Part shown: positions 17,093 to 26,837 of the stretch, in pieces
How the letters are laid out: each line of letters begins with the position of its first letter
How positions within the stretch are numbered: the first letter of the stretch is position 1
Source of the DNA: an uncultured Collinsella sp.
GTDB taxonomy: Bacteria; Actinomycetota; Coriobacteriia; Coriobacteriales; Coriobacteriaceae
Direction: 5' to 3'
Length of the DNA: 64,000 nt
Assembly: GCA_959023295.1 (NCBI GenBank)
Contig: CAUFBM010000002.1
Coordinates: 62,001 to 126,000 of the forward strand
Translations under genes and position numbers: made by a program
The notes under the pieces: generated by a model
The model's database searches: none
Seen by the model: the letters and a program-made list of their open reading frames with translations, nothing else
Told to the model about the DNA's origin: nothing

Positions 17093-18205
17093 CTAGCGGA
17101 CCTCCTTGGTCTGTTCGTAAAGTTCAAGGGTCCGCGCGACGACGCGGTCCCAGTCGTATTCGGTATTTGCGCGCTCGCGGGCAGAGTCGCCCAGGGCGCT
17201 GACTCGGGCAGGGTCAGCCAGTAGAGACGCGAGTACATCACGAAGCGCGGCGGCGTCGTCGCGCGGGAACGTGACGCCGCAGCCCGCAAGCACGTCGGCA
17301 CATTCGGGAATATCCGAGGTCACGCAGGCGCAGCCGTGGCTCATCGCTTCTAGCAGGCTCATGGGCATGCCCTCCACGTCGGAGGGGAGCACATAGCAGT
17401 AGGCGTTGGAGTAGAGCTCGGTCAGGACATCGCCCTCGACGTGCCCCGTGAAGAGCACGCGTGGATCCTCGGTCCCGGCCTTTCTGAGCGCTGCCATGTA
17501 GTCACCCGTGTCGGACGAGTCACCCGCTATCACGAGGCGCTTGTCAGCGTCAAGCCCCCGGAAGGCCTCCACCAGCAGCTCTGGCCTCTTCTCGGGCACA
17601 ATGCGGCCGAGGTAGAGGACGTAGGAGCTCGCCGTGAGCCCCCAGCGCTCGGCAATCTCCTTGGCCGGCAGGTCCGGCTCGGGCGTTATGCCGTTGGGGA
17701 TGAGCGCCGCTTCGCGTCCGTAGGCTTCCTTGAAGTAGTCTTGGTTGCCGCGAGAGAGAACAACCAGGCCGTCGGCGTACTTGGCAGCCGTCGCCTCCCC
17801 GTGCTTGATGTACTTGGAGGCGAGCCCACCCCACTTGGCACGCTGCCAGTCCAGGCCGTGGATTGTGGCCACGGTGCACACACCGGCCTTGTGGGCCTTC
17901 TTCAGCGGCACGCAGGGGCCCTCGGCGTGGTAGTGGATGACGTCGAGGTTGCCGGCGAGCGCCGCATTGGTGGCCGCGAAGCTGCTCGTGAGCGCCGCGA
18001 AGCCCTTCAAGTCCACGGCCTTCACCGGCACCACGCGGTAGCCGTCGCGCTCGTAGGGCTCCGTGGGCATGCCGGCGCCCATGCGGTCGTAGCAGGTGAC
18101 CTCGTGCCCAAGCGCCGCCATCCTCTTGGCGAGCTCACCCACGACGACCTCGATGCCGCCCTCGCGCGAGCCCGTACGCTTCTGTCCAATCATGGCAATT
18201 CGCAT
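17093..18205 (-). CDS. GT4-family glycosyltransferase
   Basis: 370 residues with the GT-B fold. N-terminal Rossmann half: MRIAMIGQKRTGSREGGIEVVVGELAKRMAALGHEV. The donor-binding half has LYLGRIVPEKRPELLVEAF and the conserved EGMPMSLLEAMSHGCACVTSD (EX7E). The second-sugar role is suggested by its place right after the initiating transferase. The ATG overlaps the upstream stop as TGATG. Confidence 0.88.
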   Translation of the reverse strand: MRIAMIGQKRTGSREGGIEVVVGELAKRMAALGHEVTCYDRMGAGMPTEPYERDGYRVVPVKAVDLKGFAALTSSFAATNAALAGNLDVIHYHAEGPCVPLKKAHKAGVCTVATIHGLDWQRAKWGGLASKYIKHGEATAAKYADGLVVLSRGNQDYFKEAYGREAALIPNGITPEPDLPAKEIAERWGLTASSYVLYLGRIVPEKRPELLVEAFRGLDADKRLVIAGDSSDTGDYMAALRKAGTEDPRVLFTGHVEGDVLTELYSNAYCYVLPSDVEGMPMSLLEAMSHGCACVTSDIPECADVLAGCGVTFPRDDAAALRDVLASLLADPARVSALGDSARERANTEYDWDRVVARTLELYEQTKEVR

Positions 18206-19140
18206 CAGGCCGCCCCGTCCCCGGAGAGCATCGCTTTGATGGTCCCGAATATCAGCCGGAAGTCCTGCTTCAGGCTCCGGTTCTGTATGTAGTGGAGGTT
18301 AAGACCCACCATCTCCTCGAACCCAAGGTAGCTTCGGCCCATGACTTGCCAGGGGCCGCCGCAGCCGGGCTTCACGGCCAGGCGCTTCATGGCCCGCTCG
18401 TCGTAGAGGGCCACCTCGCGCGGGAGGCCGGGGCGCGGGCCGATGAGGCTCATGTCGCCCAGGAAGACGTTCACGAGCTGAGGCAGCTCGTCGATTGAGT
18501 GCTTTCGGATGAAGTTCCCCACGCCGGGGATGATGCGCGGGTCGTCCAGGATCTTAAACATCGGCCCGCTCGCCTCATTCTGGGCCTGCAGCTCGGCCAG
18601 CATCTGGTCGGCGTTGGGCACCATGGAGCGGAACTTGTACATCTTGAAGGCGTGGAAGCTGCCGTCCCTGTTCACCCGCCCGATGCGCCAGTACGAGTAG
18701 ATGGGGCTCGCGCCCGGGCTCTTGATGCAGATGATGGCGCACAGCACGGCAGAGGGAATCGCCAGCACGGCGATAGCCGCACCGGTCGCGCAGATGTCGA
18801 AGGCGCGCTTGACAGTGCGGTAGCCACGCCGCGTATAGAGCGGCTCGATCCCCGAGTTTCGAGCCATAAGGATGCGCAGGGCCTCCTCGTTGGTGAGGTA
18901 CTCCCCTTCGCCCCAGGGCCCGGCGTTCGCGGGTGTCGGGATCTCAGGCTCAGGCCCCTGCGGATAGCCGCCGACAACGGTGCCGGAAGAGACCCCAGCA
19001 CCCGCCGCGCCCTCGCGCCGGTCCATAGCCTGGGCAATGAGCGCCGCCCCCACGGGCGCATTGCTCTCTACTACTTCTTTAGCAGCCACAGTCAAACTTA
19101 CGTCCCTGTCCCCCAGGGATCCCCCAATCGATAAATTCAA
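18205..19140 (-). CDS. Initiating sugar-phosphate transferase (WbaP/ExoY-like)
   Basis: 311 residues. The C-terminal 200 are a bacterial sugar transferase domain: RAFDICATGAAIAVLAIPSAVLC (membrane anchor, near 110-135), FKMYKFRSM (active-site region), DELPQLVNVFLGDMSLIGPRPGLP and the terminal KPGCGGPWQV block. It transfers a hexose-1-phosphate to undecaprenyl phosphate and so starts the repeat unit. The first 100 residues are low-complexity and unlike the usual multi-span WbaP N-terminus. The start is uncertain: only TTG/GTG codons are available; TTG near 19098 after a GGGGGACAGGG tract is an alternative. Confidence 0.85.
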   Translation of the reverse strand: MNLSIGGSLGDRDVSLTVAAKEVVESNAPVGAALIAQAMDRREGAAGAGVSSGTVVGGYPQGPEPEIPTPANAGPWGEGEYLTNEEALRILMARNSGIEPLYTRRGYRTVKRAFDICATGAAIAVLAIPSAVLCAIICIKSPGASPIYSYWRIGRVNRDGSFHAFKMYKFRSMVPNADQMLAELQAQNEASGPMFKILDDPRIIPGVGNFIRKHSIDELPQLVNVFLGDMSLIGPRPGLPREVALYDERAMKRLAVKPGCGGPWQVMGRSYLGFEEMVGLNLHYIQNRSLKQDFRLIFGTIKAMLSGDGAA

Positions 19141-19173
19141 AAAAGCGAACGAGTAGCCGATGCAACGTCTTCC

Positions 19174-19764
19174 CTACGTTTTGCTGGGAACGTCCAGTGG
19201 AAGCAGCTCCCTAAATGCGGAGTCGCCTTCGCCCACGTCCACCAGGCACCAGCGCTTATGACGGTCGATCTTCTTCACCCGGGCCTCTTGTCCCACCAGC
19301 GGGCCCTGCTCAATGTGAAGAACGCCGTCTTCAATCCGCGCGACGCTGTTGCGCACCACGCCGTCGTCGTCGAGCACGCTGCGGTACCAGTCCTGCGCAT
19401 CGTCCGGCATGGGCGCGTAGGCCCGCTCCCTGCTGCCGGCAATGCGGCAGCCAAAACTCAACTGGGCCAAAGCCTTGTCGAGCAGGGCGGCATCGCGCGT
19501 GGCGACGAAGAAGTATTCCTTGTACATAGGTTTGGTTTGGAGCGACCAGGCGCCGTCCCGCTTAAACCAGAACTCCTTTTGCATCACAAAAGCGTCCTGC
19601 ATTAGCTCGTGCGGGATAATGCGGCGGACCTTTTCGCAGGTCTCGCGCTCTTTACCATTGGGGGTGTGAACCAGATACCAGCGAACACGGCCGTGCTGGC
19701 TGTTGGTAGTAGCGCCACTAAAGGCGCCCGGCAGCTGCTCTTGGCGCCGCATTGTCTGTTCCAT
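19174..19764 (-). CDS. loaP: LoaP/NusG-type processive antiterminator of the capsule operon
   Basis: 196 residues from the ATG at 19764, placed by AGGGGGCGAGAG immediately upstream. The NGN domain begins at RWYLVHTPNGKERETCEKVRRIIP. The C-terminal KOW motif reads GPLVGQEARVKKIDRHKRWCLVDV. Specialised NusG paralogues at the head of long polysaccharide operons load on RNA polymerase and suppress termination across the cluster. That role fits a 14-kb operon with several internal hairpins. It is preceded by a 5' region with inverted repeats and a palindromic promoter. Confidence 0.85.
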   Translation of the reverse strand: MEQTMRRQEQLPGAFSGATTNSQHGRVRWYLVHTPNGKERETCEKVRRIIPHELMQDAFVMQKEFWFKRDGAWSLQTKPMYKEYFFVATRDAALLDKALAQLSFGCRIAGSRERAYAPMPDDAQDWYRSVLDDDGVVRNSVARIEDGVLHIEQGPLVGQEARVKKIDRHKRWCLVDVGEGDSAFRELLPLDVPSKT

Positions 19765-19851
19765 CTCTCGCCCCCTTAACTTGCATCCGCGTCGCACGCG
19801 GATGCAGGGGCGTTAAGAACAGGCTTCTCGCTCGCAGCTAGGCGCAGTCGC

Positions 19852-19977
19852 AAAAGTACAGGTTTTTGTATCTTTCGACGTTGCTCATTATACGAGCAAA
19901 CTGCTCGCGTTTTCCCAGATTGCACAAAATGCGCCGCGAATGGGCGCATCTCCATACCCCTCTACAAAAACCTGTAC
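19852..19977. repeat. Long-spaced inverted repeat flanking the capsule-operon promoter
   Basis: GTACAGGTTTTTGTA at 19856-19870 and its exact complement at 19963-19977, each with an A/T-run on the outside. The 92-base interval holds the promoter. Either a paired operator or two halves of an RNA/DNA structure. Confidence 0.75.
19882..19915 (-). promoter_or_regulatory. Probable loaP promoter embedded in a palindrome
   Basis: A consensus -10 (TATAAT, 19887-19892) is the centre of the palindrome TGCTC-GTATAAT-GAGCA (19882-19898). A third copy of the pentamer lies just upstream (GAGCAGTTTGCTC). No good -35 is present at 16-18 bases, which suggests an activator or a repressor acting on the palindrome. 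Confidence 0.55.
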
Positions 19978-19990
19978 CTTTTTGCACAAC

Positions 19991-20020
19991 AAAAAAGCCG
20001 CTCTAACCAGCGGCTTTTCT
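19991..20020. terminator. Bidirectional terminator between thrS and loaP
   Basis: AGCCGCTCTAACCAGCGGCT hairpin flanked by an A-run on one side and TTTTCTTCT on the other. It could serve transcripts from either side. Confidence 0.7.
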
Positions 20021-20035
20021 TCTATAGACAACAAA

Positions 20036-20067
20036 AAAGGCGACCGCCCGCGAGGACGATCGCCTTT
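20036..20067 (-). terminator. thrS terminator
   Basis: Hairpin with arms AAAGGCGA(C/T)CG and complement just beyond the thrS stop, followed on the minus strand by a run of T. Confidence 0.75.
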
Positions 20068-20089
20068 GTTAATTCTTGTATTGTTTGTG

Positions 20090-21853
<1,764 letters not shown>

Positions 21854-21923
21854 GGGTATGTTTTCTCCTCTCGGATGCCTGATGCAAGTGCGTGCGATGC
21901 GCTCAGCGTTTTTGACTTGCATC

Positions 21924-21951
21924 ATTATAGGCAGGTTGCCTTGGTATACAA
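21924..21951 (-). promoter_or_regulatory. thrS promoter
   Basis: On the minus strand TTGTAT (21946-21951), 16 bases, then a perfect TATAAT (21924-21929). This gives a leader of about 64 bases to the chosen ATG. Confidence 0.7.
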
Positions 21952-21952
21952 G

Positions 21953-21985
21953 CGCCCGCCGCACCTTAATGGCACGGCGGGCGAT
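21953..21985. terminator. Hairpin between thrS promoter and the zinc-ribbon gene
   Basis: GCCCGCCG and CGGCGGGC arms enclose a short loop; a T-run follows only in the plus direction. It probably ends transcription from the zinc-ribbon gene upstream of the thrS promoter. Confidence 0.5.
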
Positions 21986-22100
21986 TTTCTACGCATGCTT
22001 CATCGTGTGGGGGGCGGGGTGCGTGCGGCTTGTGACGCGCGTGCGGCTTGCGCGTGACGCGCGGTGCCCGTGGCTTACGGCCGACCCGGCGATGGATGCG

Positions 22101-22532
22101 TTACTGAATGCGAGTTCGGCAGTAGGGGCAGACCTTCCAGTGCGCGTCGAGCGGACGATGGCAGCTGGGGCACACATTGCGAACCTGGGTGTCGCACACG
22201 GGGCAGACGACAAAGTCCTTCTCGATGGGGGCGCCGCACTGCGGGCAGGTGCCGTACTGGGCAAGCTGGCGCTCGCGCAGGGCCATATCCAGCTCCTGCT
22301 CCTCGCGGTCGGCCGCGTAGGAATGCGGGCGCAGGACCAGGTAGGCGATGAGGCCCACAAACGGGATGAGGGCGATGATGCCCCATGCCACGTAGGCGCT
22401 GGCGCCGCGGCGGCGAGCGTCGATGAACACATAGACGACCGACAGCACGTACAGGGCGACGATAAAGCCAACAAAGGCATAGATGACGCCCATAAGCTGC
22501 GGCGACATGAGCTCGGAGATGTACTTGGACAT
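22101..22532 (-). CDS. Membrane protein with double zinc ribbon
   Basis: 143 residues. Two transmembrane helices (about 14-37 and 48-68) are joined by a basic loop (DARRRGAS). A short linker follows, then two C-terminal zinc ribbons: CPQCGAPI/CPVCDTQ and CPSCHRPL/CPYCRTRI. The family is common in Actinobacteria and Firmicutes; no activity is known. Stand-alone gene, divergent from the GlpABC-like operon. Confidence 0.75.
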   Translation of the reverse strand: MSKYISELMSPQLMGVIYAFVGFIVALYVLSVVYVFIDARRRGASAYVAWGIIALIPFVGLIAYLVLRPHSYAADREEQELDMALRERQLAQYGTCPQCGAPIEKDFVVCPVCDTQVRNVCPSCHRPLDAHWKVCPYCRTRIQ

Positions 22533-22628
22533 TGAGATGTACCTTTCGGAATATTTACAGTCCGGTCAAGTTTACCACGGGGTTTGTTTATATGGGACTA
22601 CGGTTGCAAGCGGGGCCGGTGCGGACAC

Positions 22629-22936
22629 AAACATCTCAATCTGTAACAGGTGAGAGCGGAATCCGGGTCTAGATGTTACAGAACGAGACAAACGGATGTG
22701 CCGCCGAGCAAACATCTCGATCTGTAACATCTAGGGCCCCAAAACCTCTCTTACTGTTACAGATCGAGACAGAAAAATCTCTCCCTGACTTTAAATCTCA
22801 ATCTGTAACACATAGAAGCGATTTTTCCCTCTTACTGTTACAAATCAAGACAAACGGAGGGGCCGTCTGGCAAACATCTCGATCTGTAGCATCTAGAACC
22901 CAGTTCTTCTGCTTACTGTTACAGAACGAGACAAAC
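22629..22936. repeat. Array of eight alternating inverted copies of GTTACAGATCGAGA
   Basis: Copies in alternating orientation at 22629-22648, 22672-22693, 22709-22734, 22751-22773, 22793-22810, 22832-22854, 22871-22896 and 22913-22936. Same-orientation copies are 78-84 bases apart. Core GTTACAGA(T/A)(C/T)GAGA. One class continues TGTTTG and the other CAAAC. Each neighbouring pair can form a hairpin of about 14 bp with a loop of 20-30 bases. It fills the 569-base gap between two divergent genes. Confidence 0.9.
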
Positions 22937-23101
22937 CTCTGACACCAGGGGCGGCAGACGAGGTCACCGATGGTCCTGAATCTCCCTTCGCCTGCCGTTG
23001 GCGGGTGTTGCGGGACTGTTCGCCGCATTGCCGCCGCACTGGGGGTGTGCAGACCGTAGGATAGTCCTATTGACAGCCTGTCAACTCGTCTGGGAGGCAC
23101 C

Positions 23102-24583
23102 GTGGCAGAAACGTTTGATATCGCGATTGTGGGCGCGGGCATCACCGGGTGCGCCATCGCGCGGCAGCTCGCGCGCTATGACTTGTCCACTTGCGTGGTC
23201 GAGGCGGCCAACGATATCGCGCTGGGCGCGTCGAAGGCCAACGGCGGCCTGGTGCACGCCGGCTACGATCCGGCGCCGGGCACCGTAAAGGCGCAGGTCA
23301 ACGCCCGCGGTTGCGAGCTGTATGGCACCTGGGCCCAGGAGCTGGGATTTTTGTTCCGCCGCACCGGGTCGATGGTGCTGGGCTTCAACGACGAAGACCG
23401 AGCGCACCTGGAGAAGCTGCGCCAGAATGGCCTTGCCAGCGGCGTGCCCGAGCTGGCGATTATCGGCCCCAAGCGTATCCGCGAGCTGGAACCGCGTGCC
23501 AGCGCCGACGCAACATGCGCGTTGTGGTGCCCCTCGACCGGTTACGTCGATCCGTTTGAAGTGGCCATCGCCGCGCTGGAGAACGCGGTTGCCAACGGCG
23601 TGACGTTTATGCGCTCCGCACCGGTGGAGGCCATTGAAGTTGCCGACGGCGCTGACGGGGGCACTGCCGCCGACGGCAAGGGCCGCGCGCGCTTTACGCT
23701 TGTGACGCCCGCCGGCAATGTGCGCTGCCGTTACCTGATTAACGCCGCGGGCAACGGCGCCGCGGACATCTCGCATATGGCGGGCGCCGAGGAGTTCCAA
23801 ATGGTCTGGCGCCAGGGCAATATTGTGGTGCTGGACAAAGAGCCGCGCGCGCTCATGCCGCTCTATCCCGTTCCCACGCCGGTGTCCAAGGGCGTTATCG
23901 TCACGGGTACCGTACACGGCAACACCGTGATTACCGCGACGGCCGCCGAGCGCGAGCCCGGAGACACGCAGACCTATGCGAGCGATGTCAGCGCGTTGCT
24001 TGGCGGCGCGCGCAAGCTGGTGCCCGATCTGGACACGCGCCGCGTGGTGCGCGCGTTTGCCGGCGGGCGTCCGGTCATTCAGGGAACGAACGACTTCTTT
24101 ATTGGGCAGTCCGCCGTAGTGCCAGGCCTGTTCCAGGCCGCGGGCATTCAGTCGCCGGGCGTGGCGAGTGCGCCGGCCATTGCCGAGCGCATGGAGCAGG
24201 TACTGCGCGATGCCGGCGTGACCCTGTGCGAACGAGACGATTGGAACCCGATTCGCCGCGCGCCGGACGACTTCGACCGTGCGCCGCTTGCACGCAAGGA
24301 AGAGCTCATCGAGTCCGACCCCGCGTGGGGGCAGATCGTCTGCCGCTGCGAGACGGTGCCCGAGGCCGAGATTGTTGCCGCGATCCGACGCCGCCCGGGC
24401 GCGGTTTCGGTCGAGGGCGTCAAGCGCCGCTGTCGTGCCGGCATGGGTCGGTGCCAGAGCGGCTTTTGCCAGAGCCGCGTGGTAGCGATCCTGGCACGCG
24501 AGCTGGGCTGCGAGCCCAGCGAGGTACTGTTGGAGGATGCCGGATCTTGGCTGGTCGAGGGACCGCTGAAGGGGGTGCGCTAG
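23102..24583 (+). CDS. GlpA-like FAD-dependent glycerol-3-phosphate dehydrogenase with [2Fe-2S] tail
   Basis: 493 residues. The FAD-binding DAO domain starts at FDIAIVGAGITGCAIARQLARY and has the typical ASKANGGLVHAGYDP loop. The C-terminal 90 residues are a BFD-like iron-sulfur domain with CRCETVPEAEI and CRAGMGRCQSGFC. With the next two genes it forms the three-component arrangement of anaerobic glycerol-3-phosphate dehydrogenases (GlpABC-like) found in Firmicutes and Coriobacteria. It likely oxidises glycerol 3-phosphate or a related hydroxyacid; the substrate is inferred from family. The next gene starts two bases after its stop. Confidence 0.85.
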   Translation: MAETFDIAIVGAGITGCAIARQLARYDLSTCVVEAANDIALGASKANGGLVHAGYDPAPGTVKAQVNARGCELYGTWAQELGFLFRRTGSMVLGFNDEDRAHLEKLRQNGLASGVPELAIIGPKRIRELEPRASADATCALWCPSTGYVDPFEVAIAALENAVANGVTFMRSAPVEAIEVADGADGGTAADGKGRARFTLVTPAGNVRCRYLINAAGNGAADISHMAGAEEFQMVWRQGNIVVLDKEPRALMPLYPVPTPVSKGVIVTGTVHGNTVITATAAEREPGDTQTYASDVSALLGGARKLVPDLDTRRVVRAFAGGRPVIQGTNDFFIGQSAVVPGLFQAAGIQSPGVASAPAIAERMEQVLRDAGVTLCERDDWNPIRRAPDDFDRAPLARKEELIESDPAWGQIVCRCETVPEAEIVAAIRRRPGAVSVEGVKRRCRAGMGRCQSGFCQSRVVAILARELGCEPSEVLLEDAGSWLVEGPLKGVR

Positions 24584-24584
24584 G

Positions 24585-25952
24585 ATGGCGACGCTTGATA
24601 TGCGCGACGAACGCGCGGAGGCAGGAGCCGTAGCGTCGGTGTCGACGCAGGCGTTCGACGTGGTCGTTATCGGCGGCGGACCTGCCGGCATGGCGGCCGC
24701 ACTTGCCGCACATAAGGCAGACGCGCGCGTGGCCATCGTGGAGCGCGAGCAGCATCTGGGCGGCATCCTGTGCCAGTGCATCCACCCCGGTTTTGGCCTT
24801 TCGCACTTTAAGCAGGAGCTCACCGGCCCCGAGTACGCGCAGCGCTTTATCGACCAGGTGCGCGCGACCGACATTGCGCTGTTCTTGGACAGCATGGTGC
24901 TTGGGATTGATTCGGGCGAGTCCACGGAAGACGCCGCGGTCCACACCGTCACGCTCATGAGTCCTGCCGGCATGCTTCAGCTCACCGGACGCGCGGTCGT
25001 CCTTGCTATGGGATGCCGTGAGCGCACGCGCAGCGAGATCAAGATTCCCGGCAGCCGTCCCGCCGGCGTGTTTACGGCGGGCCTAGCGCAGCGATACATC
25101 AATATCGAAAACCTTAAGCCCGGCTCGCGCGCTGTCATTTTGGGCTCGGGCGACATCGGGCTTATCATGGCACGCCGTTGCACACTCGAGGGGATTTCGG
25201 TCGAGGGCGTGTACGAGCTCATGCCGTACGCCAACGGCCTGCGCCGCAACGTCAAGAACTGCCTGGACGACTTTGGTATTCCGCTGCACCTATCCACCAC
25301 CGTGACGCGCGTGATCGGACACGATCGCGTGGAGGCTGTCGAGGTGAGTCGGGTCGACGAGCGCCTGGCGCCTATTCCGGGGACCGAGCGCGTTGTTCCG
25401 TGCGACACGCTGCTGCTATCGGTGGGCCTGATTCCCGAGAACGAGCTTTCGGTGGACGCGGGTGTTGAGCTTGACCCGCGCACGCGCGGCGCCGTGGTGG
25501 ACCAGAGTCTGCAAACGGGCGTGCCGGGCATCTTTGCCTGCGGCAACGTGCTGCACGTGCACGATCTGGCCGACAATGTGACGGCCGAGTCCGAGCGCGC
25601 CGGTGCGGCTGCGGCGACGTACGCGCTGGGAAGCGGTACGGATGCCGACGCAGGTGCCCCGGACGCGGGCTGCAAGCTCACGGTCTCCCCCGCCGGCATC
25701 GCAGGCTACGCACTGCCGGGCCGCATTACGACCGTCGGGCTCACTAAGCTCAACTTCCGCGTGCGCCGACCGGTCGATGCCGCCCGCGTACGCATTCTGG
25801 CAGGCGACGAGGAACTGTTCGCCGGCAAGGTCCGCCCGTTTAAACCGAGCGTAATGGAAAGCTTCCCGCTGCCGGCAAAGGTGATTCAACGCGCACTCGA
25901 CCTGGGTGTTAGCGAAATTGTCCTGTCCGTCGATCCCGTAGAGGAGGCGTAG
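24585..25952 (+). CDS. NAD(P)/FAD oxidoreductase, second subunit of GlpABC-like complex
   Basis: 455 residues. Pyridine-nucleotide-disulfide-type fold: FAD site FDVVVIGGGPAGMAAALAAHK (near 25), CQCIHPGFGLSHF replacing the usual redox disulfide region, NAD site SRAVILGSGDIGLIMARRC (near 183), and the second FAD motif TGVPGIFACGNVLHVHDLAD. It probably passes electrons from the GlpA-like subunit to NAD or another carrier. The ATG overlaps closely with the upstream gene; the first 20 residues are poorly conserved in appearance, so a later start is possible. Confidence 0.85.
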   Translation: MATLDMRDERAEAGAVASVSTQAFDVVVIGGGPAGMAAALAAHKADARVAIVEREQHLGGILCQCIHPGFGLSHFKQELTGPEYAQRFIDQVRATDIALFLDSMVLGIDSGESTEDAAVHTVTLMSPAGMLQLTGRAVVLAMGCRERTRSEIKIPGSRPAGVFTAGLAQRYINIENLKPGSRAVILGSGDIGLIMARRCTLEGISVEGVYELMPYANGLRRNVKNCLDDFGIPLHLSTTVTRVIGHDRVEAVEVSRVDERLAPIPGTERVVPCDTLLLSVGLIPENELSVDAGVELDPRTRGAVVDQSLQTGVPGIFACGNVLHVHDLADNVTAESERAGAAAATYALGSGTDADAGAPDAGCKLTVSPAGIAGYALPGRITTVGLTKLNFRVRRPVDAARVRILAGDEELFAGKVRPFKPSVMESFPLPAKVIQRALDLGVSEIVLSVDPVEEA

Positions 25953-25956
25953 GACC

Positions 25957-26355
25957 ATGAACACAAACACGATCGAAACGCTGCAGTTCAACTGCACCAC
26001 CTGCCCCTCCGAATGCCTCCTGACCGTGGAGGTGGAGCGCGACGCAGACGGTGCCGTGGTAGAGGTGCGCTCCATGGCCGGCAACAGCTGCCCGCGCGGC
26101 GATAAGTTCGCGCATCAGGAGCTCACCTGCCCCATGCGCGTGCTGACCACCACCGTGGCCGTATCCGGCGGCGACGAGGCGCTGCTGCCCGTGCGCACGG
26201 CCGAAGCCATCCCACTGGCACTTCACGCCCAGACCATGGACCTCATCCGCGGTCTGGTCGTCGAAGCCCCCATCCGCATGGGTGACATCGTGCTGGAGAA
26301 CCTCCTCGGCACGGGCATCGATCTCATCGCAAGCATGGACATCGCCCCAGCCTAA
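25957..26355 (+). CDS. DUF1667 protein, third subunit of GlpABC-like complex
   Basis: 132 residues. The N-terminal CTTCPSECLL pair and a further cysteine (NSCPRGDKFA) are the DUF1667 signature, probably a small iron-sulfur or metal site. It always accompanies the two FAD proteins encoded before it. It starts after GGAGGCGTAGGACC, four bases from the upstream stop. Confidence 0.85.
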   Translation: MNTNTIETLQFNCTTCPSECLLTVEVERDADGAVVEVRSMAGNSCPRGDKFAHQELTCPMRVLTTTVAVSGGDEALLPVRTAEAIPLALHAQTMDLIRGLVVEAPIRMGDIVLENLLGTGIDLIASMDIAPA

Positions 26356-26414
26356 GCAGCTCATTTGGGACGGGACTCTTTTAGCTACCCCGCCATACAC
26401 CCCGCCCCTCCTCA

Positions 26415-26480
26415 ATTGCGGTGAAATAGTTCCTGATTTCCGCCAAAACCCCGGCATCCAGGAACTATTCCACCGCAACT
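26415..26480. repeat. Dispersed hairpin of the GCGGTGAAATAG family, copy 1
   Basis: Arms ATTGCGGTGAAATAGTTCCTG and complement (one mismatch) around a 22-base loop. It sits 60 bases after the GlpABC-like operon and probably acts as or near its terminator. Compare 27951-28017 and 63882-63948. Confidence 0.85.
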
Positions 26481-26536
26481 TGCCTTGGGATCGGTATTTA
26501 GCTTGTGTCTACTTTAGTGCCATTTCAAAACTATGC

Positions 26537-26668
26537 CGGATTACGGGGCTGATTCGGAAACCCCCATCCATACCGGCAATTTTCGATTTTTGATAAGCCG
26601 TCTACCTGCGGTTTTAATTTCGCGATTTTTCCCATGGTCATGTAATACAGGTCCAGCCCCGTAATCCG
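26537..26668. repeat. Long inverted element with TCTACCTGCGGTTTT core, copy 1
   Basis: Perfect 15-bp arms CGGATTACGGGGCTG (26537-26551) and complement (26654-26668) enclose a 102-base interior. The core at 26601-26640 is shared with the element at 42000-42161, whose arms differ. No gene is present in this gap (26356-26837). Confidence 0.8.
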
Positions 26669-26837
26669 CCATGCTTTTGGAACCAGCCCATTTGGACGGG
26701 CCTCTTATGACTCCTTTTGCCTGCGTGCTTGCCAGACCGGCCATGCTAAGGAGTATCCCGAAGTGCCGGCATAAAAGGAACGTCCCTAGCTGCCGGGCTT
26801 GGGATACTATGGTGCCACCCTAGCGAAAGGATGTTCC

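Noticed and set aside
14912..17224. 770-codon plus-strand open frame
   Set aside because: It is antisense to the acyltransferase and radical SAM genes, low in complexity and Arg/Glu/His-rich; a shadow of GC-rich codons.
22629..22936. CRISPR array
   Set aside because: The repeat units alternate in orientation and are short and variable, with no constant direct repeat and no cas genes nearby.
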